Source: Bradyrhizobium prioriisuperbiae
Lineage (GTDB): Bacteria; Pseudomonadota; Alphaproteobacteria; Rhizobiales; Xanthobacteraceae
Reading direction: 5' to 3'
Assembly: GCF_032397745.1 (NCBI RefSeq)
Contig: NZ_CP135921.1
Span: forward strand, 7,490,501 to 7,554,500
Length of the DNA stretch: 64,000 bases
The notes below the pieces were generated by a model. That model was given only the letters and a program-made list of their open reading frames with translations. It was not told the DNA's origin and did no database searches. Made by a program: the position numbers and the translations under genes. Below, one piece after another: positions 37,465-45,747 of this stretch. Each line of letters starts with the position of its first letter. The stretch's first letter is position 1.

Positions 37465-38259
37465 CTATGTCCCCTGGGGAAGAGCCGTTTGAAAGTCGCG
37501 CCCCTTTACCTTGCTGCCGATCCAGCCAAACAAACGCGACACCATCGCGGCGGTTGCCACCTGGGTTAAAAAATAGAGACCCCCGAAGAAAATGATCTGA
37601 AGAGCTGCAGGCCAGTCGGATGAACTGACGGACCAGTCGGGTGACGTGGTGGATGTGTCGCTAATGAGGACCCCAAGCAACAGCGTCCCGAGCAAGACGA
37701 GACACATTGCCAGGACCGGAAGAAGCCACACTAAAAAAAATGCTTTAAGAATGAGCCACAACTGTCCCCGCGTGTCGGCAATGGCATTGTCCAGCGACGC
37801 ACCACTTGCATCAACCGCAATCGCAGGAAAGAGGACAATCATTCGTAACAATGGAATGCACAGAAGCAACGTTCCGACAAACGCAACTATGCTCCATTGA
37901 TCCGCTGACGTTATCAGGCTCACCACATAGGGCGGGAGAACAATGACGCCCCACCAGCAGATAGTCCAGATCAGCAATCGTTGGAAGCGATGGTCGAACG
38001 GATCAAGGCGATAACGAGACGCGGCTTCACCGAGAATCAGCAGCCGATAGATTGCGACATCGAGCGGCAAGAGCAGGATGGAACAAACCAGATTGACGGG
38101 CTCCTGGAGCGACAAGCGATCCGACAAGGCGAGAACCTTGATAGCCTCCGCACTCAAAATGATCAGAAGGCCGATCAATGAGAGCCATCGCAGTCGGGTC
38201 ATCGCGTCAATCGTGTCGCGCCAAATCGCGCGGAATGACGGCGGCGAGGTGTCGATCAC
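37465..38259 (-). CDS. Uncharacterised polytopic membrane protein
   Basis: This 264-residue protein has about six predicted transmembrane helices (for example LSLIGLLIILSAEAIKVLAL, LLIWTICWWGVIVLPPYVV, WLILKAFFLVWLLPVLAMCL) separated by short loops, with a basic C-terminus. I do not recognise a catalytic motif. The pattern resembles generic alphaproteobacterial membrane proteins annotated as hypothetical. It stands alone between the carbonic anhydrase and the solute-binding protein genes, all on the same strand but widely spaced. Confidence 0.78.
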   Translation of the reverse strand: MIDTSPPSFRAIWRDTIDAMTRLRWLSLIGLLIILSAEAIKVLALSDRLSLQEPVNLVCSILLLPLDVAIYRLLILGEAASRYRLDPFDHRFQRLLIWTICWWGVIVLPPYVVSLITSADQWSIVAFVGTLLLCIPLLRMIVLFPAIAVDASGASLDNAIADTRGQLWLILKAFFLVWLLPVLAMCLVLLGTLLLGVLISDTSTTSPDWSVSSSDWPAALQIIFFGGLYFLTQVATAAMVSRLFGWIGSKVKGRDFQTALPQGT

Positions 38260-38447
38260 GAAACCAGCCTTTCATTCTTGCCGGTATTGCCAAGATGCTT
38301 CGCCAGAAACGTATCGGCTCGCGCCCGAAAAAAACAGCGGGGCGTCGACGATAAATTTGCCCTGCAGAGCCCTTGTCCAAGCCGGATCGAATGCCTAAGC
38401 GCTCCGCGCCACAACAGATCCGCCGCGAATCCGGACAACCTGACGGC

Positions 38448-39425
38448 CTATTGGTCCAGCTTCAAACCAAGCTTACCGATCACGTCGCCCCATTTGACGA
38501 TTTCGGACTTCACATAACGGTTGGCCTGCTCGACGCCGCCGCCGACGGCACGGAAGCCGATCTTGCCGAGCTGCTGCTGCACCTCCTTGTCCGACACCAC
38601 TGCATTGACGTCGGCATTGATCTTCTCGACGATCGCCGACGGCGTTTTGGCCGGCAGGAAGAACGCCACCCAGGTTGCGTCCTCGTCGTCGGCGAGCCCC
38701 TGCTCCCGCGCGGTCGGCACATCGGGCAATGCCGCGATGCGTTCATTGCTGGTCACAGCCAGAGCCTTGACCTGGCCGCCCTTGACCAATTCCACCGCGG
38801 CCGGCAGTGCGACACTCGCAAGCGGCGTGTGGCCCCCCACCACCGAGTTCAGCGCCGGCCCGGCGCCGGTGAACGGCGTGTGCAGGATCGGCACCTTGGC
38901 GACGATGCTGAAGATCTTCTCCGCCGACAGATGCGGCGTGGTGCCGATGCCGGCGGTGCCGTAGGTCATCGGCTGGGCCTTGGCCGCCTTGATGGCGTCG
39001 GCCAGGGTCGCGAAGGGAAGATTGGGCGCGCCGACAATCAGGTTCGGCGTGGTGGCGGCGATGACGGCGACGCGAAATTCGTCGGGCGAATAGCCGGCTT
39101 TCGACGACAGGCTGGGATTGACCGCGAACGCGCTGGTGGTGACCAGGATGGTACTGCCGTTCGGCTCGGCCTTGGCGGCCTGTACGGCCGCGATGTTGCC
39201 GCCGGCGCCGCCGCGATTTTCTATAACCACCGGCTGCCGCCAGTGTTCGCTCAGCTTCTGGCCGACAATGCGGGCAATGATATCGGCCGGGCCACCCGGT
39301 GCGAAACCGACCAGCAGCTTCACCGATTGCGACGGATAGGTTTGCGCCGACGCACCGTTCACATAAGCGCCAAGCGCCATCACCACAGCAGCGCATCCAA
39401 GCCAGCGCCGCGACACCACAAGCAT
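38448..39425 (-). CDS. Tripartite tricarboxylate transporter substrate-binding protein (Bug/TctC family)
   Basis: The 325-residue product has a Sec signal peptide (about residues 1-27, ending GASA-QTYPS). It shows the Bug-family hallmarks VGFAPGGPADIIARIVGQKL, VIENRGGAGGNIAA, YGTAGIGTTPHLSAE and LPDVPTAREQG. Bug proteins bind carboxylates or other small acids in the periplasm. No TctA/TctB membrane genes are adjacent, as is common for orphan Bug proteins. The GntR regulator 100 bp upstream on the same strand may control it. Confidence 0.93.
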   Translation of the reverse strand: MLVVSRRWLGCAAVVMALGAYVNGASAQTYPSQSVKLLVGFAPGGPADIIARIVGQKLSEHWRQPVVIENRGGAGGNIAAVQAAKAEPNGSTILVTTSAFAVNPSLSSKAGYSPDEFRVAVIAATTPNLIVGAPNLPFATLADAIKAAKAQPMTYGTAGIGTTPHLSAEKIFSIVAKVPILHTPFTGAGPALNSVVGGHTPLASVALPAAVELVKGGQVKALAVTSNERIAALPDVPTAREQGLADDEDATWVAFFLPAKTPSAIVEKINADVNAVVSDKEVQQQLGKIGFRAVGGGVEQANRYVKSEIVKWGDVIGKLGLKLDQ

Positions 39426-39483
39426 TGCTTCCTCCTCTGATTTTTATGCGCGCTATTTTTGGCGCGTTTGGATTCTTGTTCTG

Positions 39484-39530
39484 ACGCGTTTTCTTCACGC
39501 GAACCGGTACCCACTTCGCTTGAAAACGCT
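39484..39530. repeat. Dyad intergenic repeat of Bradyrhizobiaceae type
   Basis: The element has outer arms GCGTTTTC and GAAAACGC enclosing TTCACGCGAACCGGTACC. I recognise this from memory as a sequence scattered between genes in Bradyrhizobium and Rhodopseudomonas genomes. It abuts the stop codon of the GntR gene and might act as a transcript end or stabilising hairpin. No second copy was noticed in this window. Confidence 0.6.
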
Positions 39531-40218
39531 AGCGTTGGTCTTTGGCCTCGTCCTCGAACTGTGTCAGCGTCGCCGCGACCTGCTCGCGCAACAGCCGGAT
39601 GTGCAGCCGAGCCAGCGCTTCCGCCCGATCTGGATCGCGCGCTTCGATAGCATCGATGATGTCATGATGTTCGCTGAGCGACTGCGGGCCGCGGTTGAGC
39701 CGCTCGATGAAACGAAGCCCCGCCATCTTGAGATGACCGAACGATTGCCAGGTGCGCTCCAGCAGCAGGTTGCGGCTTTCCTTGATCAGCAGCGCATGAA
39801 ACGCCGCATTGGCCGTCGCGTAGTCGGCCGGTCGCGCCGCAATCGCGTCCGCGTCGAAGCCGGCAAAGACCGCGCGCAGCCGCTGCGCGACATCGGGTGC
39901 GCCATCGCGGGCGGCCTCGCGCGCCGCCAGCCCCTCCAGCATCTCGCGGATCGCGAGCCACTCCAGATAGCCTGGCAGCGAGGTCGGCATCAGCCGGGCG
40001 CCGCGCCGGGGCTGGACGGTGATGATGCCCTCCAGTTCCAGGCGCCGCATCGCCTCCCGCACCGGGGTGCGGCTGACTCCCAGCGCTTCCGCCAGTTCCT
40101 CCTCCCGCACCCGGATCGGCACGGTGAGGTCCACGGCTAGTTCAGCCAGCCGGGCTTTCAGGGCGGTGTAGACTTCGTCCCGGAGGTACGGACGCGGCGC
40201 GATGCGAGATATGCTCAT
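39529..40218 (-). CDS. GntR-family regulator (FadR subfamily, FCD domain)
   Basis: The 229-residue product has a winged helix-turn-helix at about residues 10-75 (IRVREEELAEALGVSRTPVR, then RRLELEGIITVQPRRGARL). An all-helical FCD ligand-binding domain follows (IREMLEGLAAREAA, ANAAFHALLIKES, SEHHDIIDAIEARDPDRAEA), with the usual metal-binding Asp/His positions. I start at ATG 40216-40218 (MSISRIAPRP) behind AAGAAG; the longer frame to 40323 runs through a strong operator-like palindrome and is unlikely. FCD regulators usually respond to organic acids, which fits the neighbouring Bug-type binding protein. Confidence 0.9.
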   Translation of the reverse strand: MSISRIAPRPYLRDEVYTALKARLAELAVDLTVPIRVREEELAEALGVSRTPVREAMRRLELEGIITVQPRRGARLMPTSLPGYLEWLAIREMLEGLAAREAARDGAPDVAQRLRAVFAGFDADAIAARPADYATANAAFHALLIKESRNLLLERTWQSFGHLKMAGLRFIERLNRGPQSLSEHHDIIDAIEARDPDRAEALARLHIRLLREQVAATLTQFEDEAKDQR

Positions 40219-40223
40219 GCTTC

Positions 40224-40239
40224 TTGTATATGTATACAA
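40224..40239. promoter_or_regulatory. GntR/FadR-type operator upstream of the GntR gene
   Basis: TTGTATA-TG-TATACAA is a perfect 7-bp inverted repeat located 6-21 bp upstream of the GntR start codon. FadR-subfamily operators have the form T-G/T-G-T-N-A-C-A and are often TTGTATACAA-like. The position implies autoregulation. Confidence 0.65.
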
Positions 40240-40373
40240 AAACATAATGTCCATCGCGAGAATGCGGGAATCGCTGGAGATTTTGTCACCACCGGTGGCT
40301 GACAGATGATATTCCGGCGGCACCGTCCTCCACGACAGACGAATCGCCCGACTGCCGGTCGAGAAAGGGTTTG

Positions 40374-42035
40374 GTGTTGCTCAACGGTATCGGCGCCCCG
40401 CTGCGCATCGCCCTGTTCCGCCGGATCTGGCTCGCGAGCCTCGCCACCAATCTCGGTCTGATGATCCATGGCGTCGGCGCCGCCTGGGCGATGACCCAGA
40501 TGACGTCCTCAGCCGACATGGTGGCGCTGGTGCAGACCGCCTTGATGCTGCCGGTGATGCTGCTGTCGGTCACGGCCGGCGCGATCGCCGACATGTTCAA
40601 CCGCCGGATTGTCGCGCTGCTGGCGCTGTCGCTGGGCCTGACCGCCGCGACCACCCTGTCGGTGCTCGCCCATTTCAGCCTGCTGACGCCCAACATCATC
40701 CTGGCCTTCACCTTCCTGATTGGTTGCGGCATGGCGCTGTTCGGGCCGTCCTGGCAGGCCTCCGTCAGCGAACAGGTGCCGCCGGACACCCTGCCCTCCG
40801 CGGTCGCGCTCAACGGCATCAGCTACAACATTGCCCGCAGCTTCGGTCCTGCGATCGGCGGCGTGATCGTGGCAACCGCGGGCTCCGCCGCCGCCTTCGT
40901 CTGCAACGCCCTGCTCTATCTGCCGCTGCTCACCGTGTTCTTTCTCTGGCGCCGTGTGGTGGAGCCGTCACGGCTGCCGCCGGAGCGCCTCAGCCGCGCC
41001 ATCGTGTCCGGCGTGCGCTACATCGTGCATTCGCCCTCGCTGCGCGTGGTGTTGTGGCGGACGCTCGCGACCGGCATCGGCGGCACCTCGATCCTGGCGC
41101 TGATGGCGCTGATCGCGCGCGACATGCTCGGCGGCGGCGCGCAGACCTTCGGCATCATGCTCGGCGCGTTCGGCATGGGCGCGGTGGTCGGCGCACTCAA
41201 TGTCGAGACCATGCGCCGGCAGTTCAGCAGCGAGGTCGCGATCCGGATCTGCCTGCTGACCATGGGGATCGGCATCGGCGTCGTTGCGCTGAGCCGCACC
41301 CCGGCGCTGACGGCCGCGGCCCTGGTGGTGGCCGGCGCCGGCTGGATGCTGGCGATCACCATGTTCAACCTCAGCATCCAGCTGTCGGCGCCGCGCTGGG
41401 TCGCCGGCCGTGCGCTCGCCATCTTCCAGGCCGCGATCTCAGGCGGTGTCGCCATCGGAAGCTGGGGCTGGGGCCACGTCGCCGACGCGATCGGCACCGA
41501 CCATGCGCTGATGATCTCGGCCGCGGTGGTGCTGCTCTCGCCGCTGCTCGGGCTGTGGCTGCGCATGCCGGCCGCCGGCGGCCGCGACGACCAGGCGGTG
41601 GATCCGCTCGCCGATCCCGAAGTGGCGTTGTCGATCAAGGCACGTAGCGGCCCGATCGTGATCGAGATCGAGTACCGGGTGGATCAGGAGCGGGCGCGCG
41701 AGTTTTTTGGCGTGATGCAGCAGGTGCAGTTCACCCGCCAGCGCAATGGCGCCTATGGCTGGTCGATCGCACGCGATCTGGCCGACCCCGAATTGTGGAC
41801 CGAGCGTTATCATTGCCCAACCTGGACGGATTTTCTGCGGCAGCGCAATCGCTCGACCCAATCCGAGCGTGCGCTGCACCAGAAAGCCGCCGATTTCCAT
41901 CTCGGCCCCGATCCGGTGCGCGTCCGCCGCATGCTGGAGCGGCCGTTCGGATCGGTGCGCTGGAAGGACGAGACGCCCGATCGTGCCACGACCGAGCTGC
42001 TGCCGGTGCAGACCAACGTCACCAGCGGGACCTGA
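40374..42035 (+). CDS. EntS-like MFS transporter (MFS_3) with soluble C-terminal domain
   Basis: The protein of about 553 residues has twelve hydrophobic segments over residues 10-405 (opening RIALFRRIWLASLATNLGLM, loop GAIADMFNRRIVAL). It then has a soluble domain of about 140 residues beginning IVIEIEYRVDQERAREFF, which looks like a dimeric alpha/beta barrel of the antibiotic-biosynthesis-monooxygenase fold. The MFS_3 family includes the enterobactin exporter EntS, but many members have unknown substrates. TTG 40371, GTG 40374 and TTG 40377 are all in frame behind AGAAAGGG; I chose the GTG. It is 12 kb from the siderophore genes, so a role in siderophore export is only a possibility. Confidence 0.88.
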   Translation: MLLNGIGAPLRIALFRRIWLASLATNLGLMIHGVGAAWAMTQMTSSADMVALVQTALMLPVMLLSVTAGAIADMFNRRIVALLALSLGLTAATTLSVLAHFSLLTPNIILAFTFLIGCGMALFGPSWQASVSEQVPPDTLPSAVALNGISYNIARSFGPAIGGVIVATAGSAAAFVCNALLYLPLLTVFFLWRRVVEPSRLPPERLSRAIVSGVRYIVHSPSLRVVLWRTLATGIGGTSILALMALIARDMLGGGAQTFGIMLGAFGMGAVVGALNVETMRRQFSSEVAIRICLLTMGIGIGVVALSRTPALTAAALVVAGAGWMLAITMFNLSIQLSAPRWVAGRALAIFQAAISGGVAIGSWGWGHVADAIGTDHALMISAAVVLLSPLLGLWLRMPAAGGRDDQAVDPLADPEVALSIKARSGPIVIEIEYRVDQERAREFFGVMQQVQFTRQRNGAYGWSIARDLADPELWTERYHCPTWTDFLRQRNRSTQSERALHQKAADFHLGPDPVRVRRMLERPFGSVRWKDETPDRATTELLPVQTNVTSGT

Positions 42036-42155
42036 CCGCACAGACCGTCATGGCAGACCCCCTTGTGGAAGCTGCGGCGACTTTGGCAATTGACGCCGCC
42101 GTGCAGCGCCGCGCAAGCTGGACCCAACCTGCACGTTGAAAGCCGGGACGGCGTT

Positions 42156-42392
42156 ATGGACAAGCCCAAGAAGACGACCGCGGAGCTGGTCGCGATTGCG
42201 TTGGCAGAACTGGGGGATCACGGCATCCACCCCAACGGCATCAGGATCTCGGTCATCCCCGCCGGCGACGCCTGGGAGTTCCGGACATCGGCCGATGCCG
42301 AAGCGGAAGCGGCACCCGGCTACGCCGATCGCGTCGCCAAGCTTGTGCAGATCGGCGACCACCTCAGCAGCCAGTTCGATTGGGCTGGCTGA
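42156..42392 (+). CDS. Small uncharacterised protein
   Basis: The 78-residue product (MDKPKKTTAELVAIALAELG...) is acidic and soluble, with no signal peptide or transmembrane helix. It resembles small hypothetical proteins of Bradyrhizobiaceae. The start at ATG 42156 is chosen because the product begins charged and family-like there, whereas the upstream extension reads as noncoding; only a weak GGGACGG precedes it. It lies 120 bp after the MFS gene on the same strand. No function is inferred. Confidence 0.6.
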   Translation: MDKPKKTTAELVAIALAELGDHGIHPNGIRISVIPAGDAWEFRTSADAEAEAAPGYADRVAKLVQIGDHLSSQFDWAG

Positions 42393-42529
42393 GAACGCCT
42401 GGCGACTTTCCGCACCGATGTCACGAGGCTGTGAACGCGCGACAGGCCGGACTCGCGCCTGGATTGCTTCCGGATATTCGCAAAATCGTCAGATTTGGCG
42501 CCGATTATGACCGTGCCGGAACAAGGATA

Positions 42530-42739
42530 ATGGCCAAGGAAGCGAAAACCGACACCGAACTCGAAGCCATGATCGGCGAGCGCATCGCCGTCGGCGGTGT
42601 CTTTGTGTCGGTCCGCAAGGATGCGCTGCTCGGCTGGCGCGCCACGGTCATCACCGCACCGAAGAGCGCGACCTACGCCCAGCAGCTGGCCGACCAGGTT
42701 GCAGCGGAGCTGCGCAAGAAGTTCACGTTGAAGGACTGA
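42530..42739 (+). CDS. Small uncharacterised protein
   Basis: The 69-residue product (MAKEAKTDTELEAMIGERIAVGGVFVSVRKDALLGW...) follows a good AAGGATA ribosome site. It is soluble, with a central beta-rich segment and a basic C-terminus (ELRKKFTLKD). It is similar in size and style to its upstream neighbour, with which it may be co-transcribed. No domain is recognised. Confidence 0.65.
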   Translation: MAKEAKTDTELEAMIGERIAVGGVFVSVRKDALLGWRATVITAPKSATYAQQLADQVAAELRKKFTLKD

Positions 42740-42785
42740 GGGCGGCGTGACCGCGGTGTGCACAATGGACGAGACGCGGATATTT

Positions 42786-43574
42786 CTATTGCCATTGCCG
42801 CGACATTCCGCTCATCATGCACGCAACCAACTCGGTTCGGTTGTGGGCACCGAAGCGCTTGCATAAATTGGCAACGTGCTCCTTCACCGTCTGATCTGAA
42901 ATGCCCATCCCCCGCGCAATCTGCTTGTTGGTCTGGCCGCGGCAGACCAGAACGGCCACCTGGGCAGAGCGCGGCGGAAGTTTTCCTTGAAACGCAGCGA
43001 GAGCCGGCTGCGCCGGAAGATGACGTGCCGCGGATTCGGCCTGCCGGCCAAAGTCCAGATGGCCGGTGTTGATCATGTTGGTCAGTGCCAGTGAGCCGGC
43101 GCGGCAGAGCATCTCCATCCGCTGCCGCAGCAGAGGCGTGTATCGCGCACTGCTGCGGGTTGCCGTGAACAGCACGCCAACGATCCTGTCGTCGTACCAG
43201 AGCGGGCCGCCCATATTGCAGCTGAACCCCCAGTGCCGCAGCATTTCGAAGGACATGCTGCGCGGCCAATGCTGTTCTCCCAACAGGGATGCGCCGTCGA
43301 CGGTCCGTCCGGCAGTCAGGATGCAGTCGAGCACCGGATCGGACTTCCAGAATCCGGCCTTGTAGTTGTCGAGGAAATCGTCCGCAACATGCCGGCTATA
43401 GACGAGTTCGGGTTCAACGGTCTCGAGCAGATAGAGCCCGACCGTCGATGACCCCGTCAATTCGCCGATCGCCGAACAACAGGCGTCACCGAGCATCGGC
43501 ACGGAGCGGCTCTCCGCGACCGACATGATGCGATCGGCGAGGTGGGATTCCGAAAGGTCGTAAGCCAGTGACAC
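42786..43574 (-). CDS. LuxR-family regulator with N-terminal GAF-like sensor domain
   Basis: The 262-residue protein (from GTG 43572-43574) has an N-terminal sensor-like domain (about residues 15-170, SVGLYLLETVEPELVYSRH style, GGPLWYDDRIVGVLF). The C-terminal LuxR helix-turn-helix is at about residues 195-255: LPPRSAQVAVLVCRGQTNKQ, then IARGMGISDQTVKEHVANLC and NRTELV. It has neither a receiver domain nor an acyl-homoserine-lactone binding domain of standard type. An upstream ATG at 43685 is possible but adds low-complexity residues. It is divergent from the monooxygenase operon and is the obvious candidate to activate it in response to a substrate. Confidence 0.88.
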   Translation of the reverse strand: MSLAYDLSESHLADRIMSVAESRSVPMLGDACCSAIGELTGSSTVGLYLLETVEPELVYSRHVADDFLDNYKAGFWKSDPVLDCILTAGRTVDGASLLGEQHWPRSMSFEMLRHWGFSCNMGGPLWYDDRIVGVLFTATRSSARYTPLLRQRMEMLCRAGSLALTNMINTGHLDFGRQAESAARHLPAQPALAAFQGKLPPRSAQVAVLVCRGQTNKQIARGMGISDQTVKEHVANLCKRFGAHNRTELVACMMSGMSRQWQ

Positions 43575-43914
43575 GTTCCGCTCTTGCCACTCTTGTCCGG
43601 GTACGCAGGCTCTCGCGGAGCCCGATCCCCCGTCAAGTGAAAAAAACTGGCACGGACTGACGCAAGAACCGCCGCTGCGGCTCATTCCCTGCGCAGCACC
43701 TTCGCCGTCCAGCGCCGAGGAACGACAACCAGCCCCCCATCATGGGGGATTGCCGGTCCCCAGCCGCATTCATAGCGTCCAAATTCGAGACACTGCGATG
43801 CCGCGAACGCATCCAGCCCACCAAGATCCCTCCCCGTGTTGCAAGCCGTGCGTTTCCCCGCCGGGAGCGCACGCCCGGAAACACGTGTCCACTTTCGATT
43901 GGAGAAACTCGATC
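43575..43914. promoter_or_regulatory. Divergent promoter region between the LuxR regulator and monooxygenase operon
   Basis: 340 bp without a supported gene, containing the inverted repeat at 43734-43748. It should carry the promoters of both transcription units. I could not place -35/-10 elements with confidence. Confidence 0.5.
43734..43748. promoter_or_regulatory. Perfect inverted repeat CCCCCAT-C-ATGGGGG, candidate LuxR operator
   Basis: The 15-nt dyad has 7-bp arms around one base and lies 167 bp upstream of the monooxygenase start and 160 bp upstream of the regulator start. NarL/LuxR-type helix-turn-helix domains recognise heptamers such as TACYYMT, and the arms resemble this. Assignment is inference from position and symmetry. 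Confidence 0.5.
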
Positions 43915-45144
43915 ATGAATTCGCCCCTGAAGCACGCCGTGCGCGCCGCCGCCACGCCAGCCGCGGACTTTCACGCCCGCGTCGACAAGCTGCTGCCGCA
44001 GATCGAGGCCAAGGCGAACGAGGCCGAGGCGCTCGGCCACCTGACCGACGACGTGGTCGCGGCGATGCGCGCTGCCGGGCTCTACACCATGCTGTTTCCA
44101 AAAGACGTCGGCGGGCCCGAACTATCGCCGTTCGAGGCGATGACGGTGATCGAGCGCCTGTCCTATGCCCACGCTTCCGTCGGCTGGTGCGTCCTCGGCA
44201 ACAACATGGAGGGGACAACGATGGCGATCTACATCGCCGACGAAGGCATCCGCAAGGTGTTCGCGGGCGGACCCGACATCACCATTGCCGGCAACGGCGT
44301 GCCGAGGGGATTCGCTCGCCCGGTCGAAGGCGGCTTCATGATCCGCGGCAACTGGGCCTACGGCAGCGGCATCCAACATGCCGAATGGGTGCATTCGGGG
44401 TGTTTCGTCACTGATCCGGAGGGCAAGGACATGGTGATCCAGCCCAACGGCCAGCCCAAGATCGTGGTCACCCATCACCCGCGCGCGACCATCAAGCTGC
44501 TCGGCAACTGGGACGTGCTGGGACTGCGCGCGACCGGCAGCTTCGACTACACCCTGAGCGTAGGTGATGAGCTGTTTGTCCCCACCCACATGACCTACGA
44601 CTTCGACATCGGCGCGCCGCGCCGCGGCGGCCCTCAGGGCGCGCTTGGCCTCGCCGGCTACAGCGCCTGGGCGCATGCGAGCTGGGCGATCGGCGTCGGT
44701 CGCAGGATGCTCGACGAACTGGTGAAGGTGATCGTGCCGCGTCGCGATCCGTTCGGCCCGTCATGCGAAAGTGCAAGTTTCAAGTTCCAGTTCGCCCAGG
44801 CCGAAGCGCGTTACCGCGCGGCGCGCGCTCTGGTCTACGAAACCTGGCGCGATGTCTCCGACAGTTGCGGCCGCGGTGAGACTCCCTCGCTCGACCAGAT
44901 GACCATGATCAAGCTGTCGCTGCGACATATCCACGATGTGATCTCGGACGTCGGCACCTTCGCCCATCGCGCGGCACGCGGCGCCTCACTGCACAACACG
45001 CCGATGCAGCGCTTCTATCGGGACATCCATGCCGGCACCCAGCACATCCTGATGGCGGATCAGATCGTCGAGGAATGCGGCCGCGCACTACTTGGACTGC
45101 CGGGCCCGAACGCACAATGGACGGTGTTCGGGGTCACCGGCTGA
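43915..45144 (+). CDS. Acyl-CoA dehydrogenase-fold flavin-dependent monooxygenase (two-component type)
   Basis: The 409-residue protein has the acyl-CoA dehydrogenase fold: N-terminal helical domain (RVDKLLPQIEAKANEAEALG), a middle beta domain (PRGFARPVEGGFMIRGNWAY, LGLRATGSFDY) and a C-terminal helical domain matching group D flavin monooxygenases (DszC/HsaA type). Such enzymes use reduced FMN or FAD made by a separate reductase. The next gene is an FMN reductase, which strongly supports oxygenase over dehydrogenase activity. GGAG lies 10 nt before the ATG. It is the first gene of a five-gene plus-strand operon. The substrate, likely an aromatic or heterocyclic compound, is unknown. Confidence 0.88.
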   Translation: MNSPLKHAVRAAATPAADFHARVDKLLPQIEAKANEAEALGHLTDDVVAAMRAAGLYTMLFPKDVGGPELSPFEAMTVIERLSYAHASVGWCVLGNNMEGTTMAIYIADEGIRKVFAGGPDITIAGNGVPRGFARPVEGGFMIRGNWAYGSGIQHAEWVHSGCFVTDPEGKDMVIQPNGQPKIVVTHHPRATIKLLGNWDVLGLRATGSFDYTLSVGDELFVPTHMTYDFDIGAPRRGGPQGALGLAGYSAWAHASWAIGVGRRMLDELVKVIVPRRDPFGPSCESASFKFQFAQAEARYRAARALVYETWRDVSDSCGRGETPSLDQMTMIKLSLRHIHDVISDVGTFAHRAARGASLHNTPMQRFYRDIHAGTQHILMADQIVEECGRALLGLPGPNAQWTVFGVTG

Positions 45145-45158
45145 GCGCGAGGTCAATC

Positions 45159-45704
45159 GTGTCACCCCAACGCATCATCGGCTTCTGCGGTACCAGTTGG
45201 CGACCCGCCAAAGCGCGGGCGCTAGTCGAGGCCGTCGCCGCCGACCTGCAGCAACGATACGATATCGCCGTGGACGTGCTCGATCTGCTCGACGCAGGGC
45301 CAGGCCTCTGCGCCTTCACCCGCGACGGCTTAAGCGACACGGCGCGCGCGGTGATCGAAGCAATCGAAAGCGCCGATGGGCTGGTGATTGGTTGTCCGGT
45401 GTTCCAGGGCTCCTACCCCGGCCTGTTCAAGCATGCCTTCGATCTGATCGGTGCCGGCGCGTTGAAAAACCGTCCGGTATTGCTGACGGCCTCGGGCGGC
45501 GGCCTGCGCCATTCGCTAGTGGTCGAGCATCAGCTACGGCCGCTGTTCGGCTTCTTCGAGGCCTGCACGATATCGACCGCGATCTATGCCGGCGCGGCCG
45601 AGTTCAGCGCCGGCCACCCGAACGCGCCGATGACGATGGCACGCATCACCGACGCCGCCGACCAGTTTGCCGCACACCTGACACAGCGCCGTGAGGACGC
45701 ATGA
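45159..45704 (+). CDS. NAD(P)H-dependent FMN reductase
   Basis: The 181-residue product begins MSPQRIIGFCGTSWRPAKARAL. It has the flavodoxin-like phosphate-binding loop (GTSWRPAKARAL, normally GSxRxxSxT) and the family segment GCPVFQGSYPGLFKHAFDLI. It resembles MsuE/SsuE-type reductases that deliver reduced FMN to a partner monooxygenase. The GTG start at 45159 is 14 nt after the monooxygenase stop. It should work as the reductase component of the adjacent oxygenase. Confidence 0.88.
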   Translation: MSPQRIIGFCGTSWRPAKARALVEAVAADLQQRYDIAVDVLDLLDAGPGLCAFTRDGLSDTARAVIEAIESADGLVIGCPVFQGSYPGLFKHAFDLIGAGALKNRPVLLTASGGGLRHSLVVEHQLRPLFGFFEACTISTAIYAGAAEFSAGHPNAPMTMARITDAADQFAAHLTQRREDA

Positions 45705-45747
45705 CAGGCCTCTCGGAGGTCCTTTCAATGAAACGGAGAGTTCGACC

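Noticed and set aside
40374..42035. MFS_3 gene considered as the siderophore exporter.
   Set aside because: It is about 12 kb away on the other strand, with unrelated genes between; family membership alone is not enough.
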